DNA of 64,000 nt from Cryptomeria japonica (Eukaryota; Streptophyta; Pinopsida; Cupressales; Cupressaceae), in the NCBI RefSeq assembly GCF_030272615.1, contig NC_081415.1, positions 506,245,373-506,309,372 of the forward strand, given 5' to 3'. Positions 57,561 through 64,000 of this stretch are shown in pieces (the first letter of the stretch is position 1; the number at the start of each line of letters is the position of its first letter). The notes under the pieces were generated by a model. That model saw only the letters and a program-made list of their open reading frames with translations, did no database searches and had not been told where the DNA came from. Made by a program: the position numbers and the translations under genes.

Positions 57561-57599
57561 TTTGAATTTATTAGAAATGGCTTGCAAATAGGAAGGATA

Positions 57600-57750
57600 A
57601 CTAGCCTTCGAGTTCACGAGATGTTAAGAACTGACCATTCCTCCATCAAGTACATCACCCTGAGATGGAGTGCTCATGGGCCAAGACGCGAAGGAGTGCT
57701 CCTAGGCTTGATTGAGGAGGATCATGTGTCTCCAAGGTGGACTGTGAAAG
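57600..57750 (+). repeat. GAGTGCTC-type degenerate repeat, first cluster
   Basis: Contains CACCCTGAGATGGAGTGCTC and GGAGTGCTCCTAGGCTTGA, which resemble the units at 58820-58980. Confidence 0.45.
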
Positions 57751-58650
57751 GAAGCTAAGGTGCAAAAAACGCTTCCTAACAATAATCTAGTGGGAGATAT
57801 AATGCAAATTTTCTTACAAATCTTAAACTGTTACAGAATAAGAAACACATATAGAAGGAGATATACAACATGCAAATCGATAAACACAATAAGCACAAGA
57901 TATATCATGGTAAAAACCCTTTCGAAAGAAAAACCCCACACTCCAAAAACACAGTACTTTGTATCACTGAAACAACAGGTACAATACAATAGCAATATAC
58001 TACTTCTTCAACAAGATTCTTCAACAATCAATATAATAACACTCTGAATTGATTTTGGCAACATAACATAACTAATACTCTCCGAGGCCACCTTAAATAG
58101 AGAATTACAACAAAGGAAGCTTCTAGATGAAGCAAGAAGATGGGGTCATGCAAAACACTTGGCACAATTTTACAGCCACCTAAAAGCGTACAAATGACAC
58201 ATGCACATCTCCAAATGACTCCCCGTTCAACACTCCTAAGTTGAGCACTCAAAATTTACCATCTTGAGGTATGACAAATGCTCTTACACATCTTACATCT
58301 ATCATAAAAATCTCATAAATATTGTCATATATTACAACACTTATAGCTGCAAGAGAATCTGTCATAGCTGACCATAAATAGAAAATACTCTTACATCTTG
58401 TCATATCCCAACTTGGGTGCCTACCTTCTTCATGCAAAGGCATCTCCGACCACTTGTCTATTTTGTCATAGAATCTATCGTAGGCTATCATATGTAAATG
58501 TGTCATAATAATCATAATAGATTCTGCCATAACATGACACCTGCATATACTAAATACAAGATCCTCAAAGTGGGACGCCTACTTCCACATATGCAACATA
58601 TGTGTCATATAGTTATCACCAAGTAGGATGCCACCAAACCTATGGGTACT
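57750..58650 (-). mobile_element. Possible minus-strand LTR fragment
   Basis: The minus strand has GGGTTTTTACCATGATATAT, resembling the CCATGGTTTTTCCC landmark of the copia LTRs in this window, followed by moderately AT-rich sequence. A 93-codon frame at 58530-58249 is unrecognised. Ends, primer site and duplications are not visible, so this is weak. Confidence 0.3.
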
Positions 58651-58769
58651 ACTAGATGACTAGACATTTCTAAGCAATTAATTAAATAAAATAACAAATA
58701 AATATATCAAATATTGCAATAATCAATGGTAGGATTTGCAAAGGTTGAGACACCTTAATCCCGACAGAC

Positions 58770-58980
58770 TGAGGGCTGGAGTGGACCGAGATCCTACCAT
58801 ATTTGTGGGTCAGGAGGCAAATGAGCGTTCTTGGGTTTGAGGAACTTTCAAGCATGCCATCTTGAGATGTAGCACTCATCAACTGGGAGGGATATGAGTG
58901 CTCCTCAGCTTGAGGGTCTTCCCAAGTACACCATCCCAAGATGGATGGACAAGGATCCACCCATGCTCTTGCAATATAAG
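58770..58980 (+). repeat. About 71-bp minisatellite, two to three degenerate units
   Basis: The units run AATGAGCGTTCTTGGGTTTG then AAGCATGCCATCTTGAGATG, and TATGAGTGCTCCTCAGCTTG then AAGTACACCATCCCAAGATG. The minus-strand 135-codon frame across it (59089-58682) has no domain I recognise and is probably fortuitous. Confidence 0.6.
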
Positions 58981-58989
58981 GACAACAAT

Positions 58990-59821
58990 TCTTAAGATTG
59001 CGGTTTGTGAACATTTTTAATAAATTCCTAATACAGTTTATAATAGGAAGATGCCTTCGAATAATTATTAATGCTTTAAATGTTATCATATGTTCTTATT
59101 TCCTAATGATTATTAATATTATTGTAGGACCTAAACCAAGATTATCTTAAAGATGTAGTAAATTTGACAATTTTTTATGAAGTTATGCTTATGAATGAAT
59201 TACTTTTTTAGACTAGAGTGAAAATTGTTATACTAGAGAAAAAATAAATAAGATTGCAAGAAGGGACATTACATCAACAACAATAAAATTTGGATGGAAT
59301 TCCACGAGGGTAAGGAAATCGTGATTAAATTCACCTTCATATAAATTTGATCTTTAAAAAATATAAATAATATATTCACAAAATGATCAAAATAGTTTAA
59401 CATCGATAAATATATTTGGACTTGTTCAAAAAAAGACAATAAAATTATAATATATACATGTTTATAATGTGAAATAAAAAATTAATTTAGAATATCACCA
59501 TACATAGCATGTAGTTATACATTAATTGAACTTTAAAATATAATATTTAAACATATATAATATTTTATTAAAAACATAAAATTTTTAACTTCATATATAA
59601 TTGTATTAAATATTAAAATATTAAAGTTTAATTCTAATTGCTCAACAAAATAAAACAGTATATAAACTTATTGCCTAGATCTTGAGGCAATATGGAGTGT
59701 TTCTTCATGCCATTATGCTAGATGCATTCTTACTTTAGTTAATCAATCTGTGTTTACATTAAGTCTGATATTCAAGGCATTCTCCACCCTATTAATCATG
59801 CATATATGCTTGAAAAGTTCC
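58990..59821. other. AT-rich target DNA before the copia element
   Basis: No gene or repeat was recognised. The five bases before the LTR (GTTCC, 59817-59821) would be one half of its target-site duplication; the other half is outside the window. Confidence 0.5.
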
Positions 59822-61111
59822 TGTTAGAGATTGTTGGGGAGATTGTTGGATATGGTTGTTGTCATTGCTGCTGCTAGGACATGTTGTTGTCATTGATGTC
59901 AACATATTCCTGTGATTTATTCCGGTGAGTTTGGGAAGATTTTCTGATCCGGTTTTGTAGTTTGGTTATGCTGATCACTATCTTCACTATCTTACAGAAT
60001 CCGGTATTTCTTCCGATATATTCTGGTGTGATCAAATCCTGTGTTGAGACTTTGGGATATTGTTTTGGATGATCTTGTGTATCTTCATTTCAAATGGTTC
60101 GTGATTTGCTGCTCCGCAAGTTATCTTTCTTCGTGACAGTTGTTGATTGGTTGTGAGCTTTCTAGATGTTGATCAATGAAGATTTGAAAAGTGGTGTTGG
60201 TGCAACTGTTCCGGATGGTTCTAACGTGCTTGTTGGTGTTTCCTAGTCGTGTCCTATTTGTTTTGGTGATCCGCACTGATCGTTGTGCAAGTTTTTGGTG
60301 ATTTCTATGAACCAGTGATGATTTTCGTGTTATGCAGTAGAGATTTTTGGTGGTGTAACGTGTTGCGGTTGAACTTGGCGTGATTTCCGATGGATGTGAT
60401 CGTTTGGGAATTTGTATTAGGTCCATGAGATGCAATGTAAATCATTATATTGGTCCGGTGGTTGATCTTTGTATCATGTAATGTAATTTTTATAATTATG
60501 AGTTGAGGGTTTAGCCGACCTTGTTATCAAGGTTGATGATTTGTATATATAGGTGAGATATTCATGTAATTTAGGTGTCAGTATTGTGTCTGCATTATCA
60601 AAGAGAGGTGATTGCGCGAACAAGAGATTTATCATTCAGCGAAGTGTTCGGGTGAGATTGGTGTTGCAGAGCAGACAACTGTGCTTAACCGGAACTGTAA
60701 TCAAGCATTTGGAGATGCTATTCTTTTAGTTCATTTTTTTCGGATTGTAGTCCGAATCATATTGTAAGTCAATGAGACTTCCCTGAGGGTTGTAGCCTTC
60801 CGGGCATATATCTTTTGAGTAGTGAGCTCTAGGCAGTGTGCCTAAATGCATGTGCATTCCCCATGATAATATTTTCACATACTACAACAGAGTATCATCT
60901 TACTATGGGTAGGTTCCCACTGTGGTTTTTCCCTTAACCGGGTTTTCCATGTCAAAAATTTTGGTGTTGTATGTTGTGTTGTTAATTTGCTTATCTGTTC
61001 ATTGCTGCAATTTATCAGTTTTGTTTTGGAGTTTAATTTTCTGAATCCGGTCAAGACTGATTCACCCCCTCCCCCCCCCCTCTCAGTCTTCCTTCTTGAT
61101 TGCTACTAACA
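59822..61111 (+). mobile_element. Ty1/copia 5' LTR, 1290 bp
   Basis: Begins TGTTAG and ends CTAACA, a perfect 6-bp terminal inverted repeat, with the primer-binding site two bases later. Internal landmarks are TATATATA at 60544-60551 (likely promoter), GTGGTTTTTCCCTTAACCGG near 60920, and GACTGATTCACCCCCTCC followed by a C run near 61050. The start, end and primer site agree, so both borders are well supported. Confidence 0.9.
60544..60551 (+). promoter_or_regulatory. LTR TATA box
   Basis: TATATATA within the LTR about 568 bp before its end, the expected place for the U3/R promoter that transcribes the element. Confidence 0.5.
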
Positions 61112-61113
61112 AT

Positions 61114-61125
61114 TGGTATCAGAGC
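61114..61125 (+). other. Primer-binding site (initiator Met-tRNA)
   Basis: TGGTATCAGAGC, complementary to the 3' end of plant initiator methionine tRNA, lies two bases after the LTR end. This is standard for plant copia elements. Confidence 0.9.
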
Positions 61126-61167
61126 TAGATCCTCTGATAAAATCTTAATCGCTTGAGGAGATCCAGG

Positions 61168-64000
61168 ATGGCAGCTCAAGGTATTCTTTTCAAGAAGGAC
61201 AATCTAAGGTTTGATGGAAGTAACTATACTATATGGAAGAGCCAGATGGAGGTGCACTTGAAATGTCTTGGAGAAGATTACTGGAAGATTACTAAGAATG
61301 TCTATGTTGTTCTTCAGAATGGACCATCCACTCCTCATGAGGTTAAGGAAGTTGAATATAACATCAAAACGAAGGAAGCATTGCTTAGTGCCCTGACTGA
61401 TTCTAAAATGACAAATGTTATGGGACTTCAGACCGCACATGAGATCTAGAAGAAGCTTGAGATCCTATATGAAGGTGATAGTCAAGTGAAAGTTGCTAAG
61501 TTGCAGAGCTTGAAAGGAAAATAGGAGACATTGAAGATGGGAGATGATGAGAACATACATTCATACATGGCTAAGATGAATGAACTTGTCCTTGGTATCA
61601 GAAATGTCGGTGGAAAGATTGAGGAAGATGAGATTGTTGCTAAGGTGCTGAGATCTTTGCCTCCTGCTTATAAACATAAGGCTGCTGCTATTGATGAGAT
61701 CCGGAGTGTGACCACAGTAACAAGAGATGTGTTGGTTGGGAAACTTGTTGCATTTGAGCTGAGCGAATTTGGAGAATTACATGGAAAGTCTGAGACTGCA
61801 TTTAGAGCATTAGCATCAATATCCGGTAAGCAGAAATATGATCCTGATGAGTGCAAGATATCCAAATATGAAAGAGAAAGAAGAGAAATTGCAGAGCAAG
61901 AAAGAGAGCTTGATGAGCTTGAAGCACTGATTGCCCGAAGATTGCCTAAAGGTGTCGGTAAGTATGATGGAAAGTTGCCCTTGAAATGTTTTTCTTGTAA
62001 TAAGATAGGACATTTTGCTTCTAGATGTCTGGAGAGAATGGCTAAGTATGACAGACATGATAAGTTTGATAAGCATGATAGGAATGATAGATATGAGAAG
62101 CATGAAAAGTGTGATAAGCCTTATAAGTCTAACCGGAAGTTTAGGAACCAAACAAACTGTTACTATGCTGCAGGTGAAGGTGTTACAGATGATGAATTAG
62201 AAGGAGATGAAGTTGTGTTTATTGCCATTAAAGAAGACAAACTTGTACCTATTGATTCCACTAGTTGTTCTGTTGAGGAGAAAGCTTTGGCTGCTAAAGT
62301 AGAAAAAAAGGGTGAATGGGTGATTGACAGCAGTTGTTCACATCATATGACTAGTGATAAAAGCAAATTTGTAGGCATGGAAAGGTATGATGGTGGAATA
62401 GTTAGATTTGGAGATGACAAAGCCTATGTAATCTGTGGGAGAGGTTTTATTTCTTTTGATGGTAAGCATAACACTGATAATGTCTTGAATGTTGAAAGTT
62501 TGAAGCATAATCTTTTGAGTGTTGGACAAATGGTTGATAAAGGTTATGATCTACAATTCAAGGATGGGAAATGCAAGATCTTGAATGCCTCCAGTATAGA
62601 GATTGCATCTGGAACTAAGATTGAAGGTAACATTTTTCATTTGAATGCTAGTGAGAAAAGTTGTTTGATTGCTAAGATAGACGAGAGTTGGTTGTGGCAT
62701 AGAAGAATGTGACATGTAAACTTTGTTTCATTGATCAAGATCAGTTCTACACAAGTTGTTAGAGATCTGCCTAAGATTGTTAAACCTATTAATCCAGTAT
62801 GTAAAGAATGTCAGTTGGGTAAGCAAACAAGAATTTTTTTCAAGAATAAAAGGTATACATCTGATGGATTGTTGGATCTTGTGCATACTGACCTATGTGG
62901 ACCTCCAAATGTTAGAAGTGTGCAGGGTGATAGATACTTTATGCTGCTAATTGATGATTATTCCAGGATGATGTGGATTGTCTTTTTGAAGGAAAAATCA
63001 AAAGCATTTGAGAAATTCAAGATATTCAAAGCTAAAGTTGAAACTGAGTCCGGATTGAAACTGAAGTATCTGAGATCTGATAGAGGTGGAGAATTTTGTT
63101 CCGGTGAGTTCAATTCATTCTGTGAGATGCATGGAATCAGAAGACAGTTATTTGCTCCTAGAACCCCATAGCAGAATGGAATTGTTGAGAGGAAGAACCG
63201 TACTATTTTGGATGCTGCAAGAACTATGCCGATTCAAGGAAATGTTCTAAAGGTCTACTGGAGAGAAGCTATTAGTATTGCAGTCTATACATTTAACAGA
63301 GTTCATATCGAAGGTGATACCAGTAAGACCCCTTATGAGATTTGGTTTGTTAATGTTCCTACTGTGAAATATTTCAAAGTTTTTGGTAGCAAATGTTATA
63401 TCAAGAGAGATGAGGATCTTGGAAAGTTTGATGCTAGAAGTGATGAAGGTATTTTTTTGGGGATATTCTACAAAGAGCAAAGCCTACCGGTGCTATAACA
63501 AGAGACTGGGAAAGATAGTTGAGAGTGCAAATGTGAAGGGGGATGAGAACCTTCGGAAAGAGATCAAAGCTTATGATGATGGTCAACATGTTGTCTTAGC
63601 TCCTATTCAGCCTAAAGAGCCTAAGCAGAATGATCCGGTAGAGATTGTTAATCTGGATGTTGCTACTGCTGGTGATGATGTGCAGGAATCTGAAGATCAG
63701 AACAATTAGAAGACTCTGAGGTATGTTAAATTGAATAATTCTGAAAATCAGATTATTGGTGATAAGAATAAAGGTGTAATGACTAGAAGAAGGTTAGCTG
63801 CAGAAGAAGTATGTTTGATTTCTAAAGTTGAAGATAAAGATGTTGTTGAAGCTTGTAAAGATGAAAACTGGATAAGAGCCATGGAAGAAGAGTTAGATTG
63901 GATTGAAAAAAATAACACTTGGGAACTTGTGCCTAGACCTAAGCATAAAAATGTTATTGGTACTAAATGGGTTTTTAGGAACAAATTGAATGAAGCCAGT
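61168..64000 (+). pseudogene. Ty1/copia gag-pol, 5' part, interrupted, runs off the window
   Basis: Gag starts at ATG 61168 (MAAQGILFKKDNLRFDGSNY), with a CCHC knuckle CFSCNKIGHFASRC near 61990-62030. Protease follows with WVIDSSCSHHMTSDKSKF, where the catalytic D-S/T-G reads DSS. Integrase has CKECQLGKQ, LVHTDLCGPP, SDRGGEF and NGIVERKNRT, so the zinc and DDE residues are largely present. RT begins near 63865 (WIRAMEEELDWIEKNNTWEL) and is cut by the window end. The frame is interrupted by TAG 61447 and 61522, TGA 62710, TAG 63169, a frameshift at a T/G homopolymer near 63451-63460, and TAG 63707. An autonomous product is impossible, although the LTR is well kept. Confidence 0.92.

Noticed and set aside
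58682-59089. 135-codon minus-strand frame
   Set aside because: It covers a degenerate minisatellite and AT-rich DNA. No domain, homologue or splice context was found.

Overview
The window reads as nuclear DNA of a large, repeat-rich seed-plant genome. It holds introns with plant-type GT/AG borders, Ty1/copia and Ty3/gypsy elements, plant-type LINE parts (DUF4283-like ORF1, RVT_3-type RNase H), and relics of plant gene families (2OG-Fe(II) oxygenase, MAPKKK, MAPK, bHLH). A gymnosperm is a reasonable guess from the low gene density and the many old, decayed elements, but nothing here proves it. No prokaryotic genes, CRISPR arrays, rRNA or tRNA genes were found. All alignments and identity estimates were made by eye.

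Layout. 1-9 kb: AT-rich intergenic DNA with short tandem duplications, a 2OG-oxygenase-like relic, a MAPKKK-like relic and a tRNA-derived SINE candidate. 9.2-21.8 kb: a segmental direct duplication (copy A about 9.7-15.7 kb, copy B about 17.1-21.8 kb). Each copy has the same TATA box, a first exon encoding a 79-residue peptide ending in an F-box-like LPSDIW, and a conserved last exon. Copy A is open at these exons; copy B has a premature TAG. 22-26.9 kb: simple-sequence DNA, with a purine-rich strand of about 2.4 kb showing a 200-bp higher-order period, three units of a GC-rich repeat with an exact 188-bp period, and (GA)n tracts.

27-34.6 kb: a transposon nest. A minus-strand Ty3/gypsy pol relic abuts a minus-strand Ty1/copia relic whose LTR contains a tandem duplication and faces an inverted LTR of the same family. 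35.1-39.5 kb: a 1.74-kb LINE insertion carrying ORF1 but no ORF2, with a 19-bp target-site duplication, sits inside or beside an older minus-strand LINE ORF2 relic. 42.4-43.7 kb: two clean exons of a YqeH/BPG2-type chloroplast GTPase gene on the minus strand; its upstream exons are not in the window as far as I can see. 47.8-52 kb: a plus-strand exon-like ORF and a cluster of gene relics, in which an intron-less bHLH relic runs directly and in frame into a MAPK C-terminal relic. 53.7-55.9 kb: a large inverted repeat with arms of about 1.1 kb and a 95-bp loop, with a 48-bp direct repeat bordering the right arm. 59.8-64 kb: the 5' LTR and gag-pol of a Ty1/copia element that runs off the window, broken by stops and a frameshift.

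The best candidates for intact cellular genes are the BPG2-like exons and the duplicated two-exon gene in copy A. Most other protein-like sequence is transposon or pseudogene.
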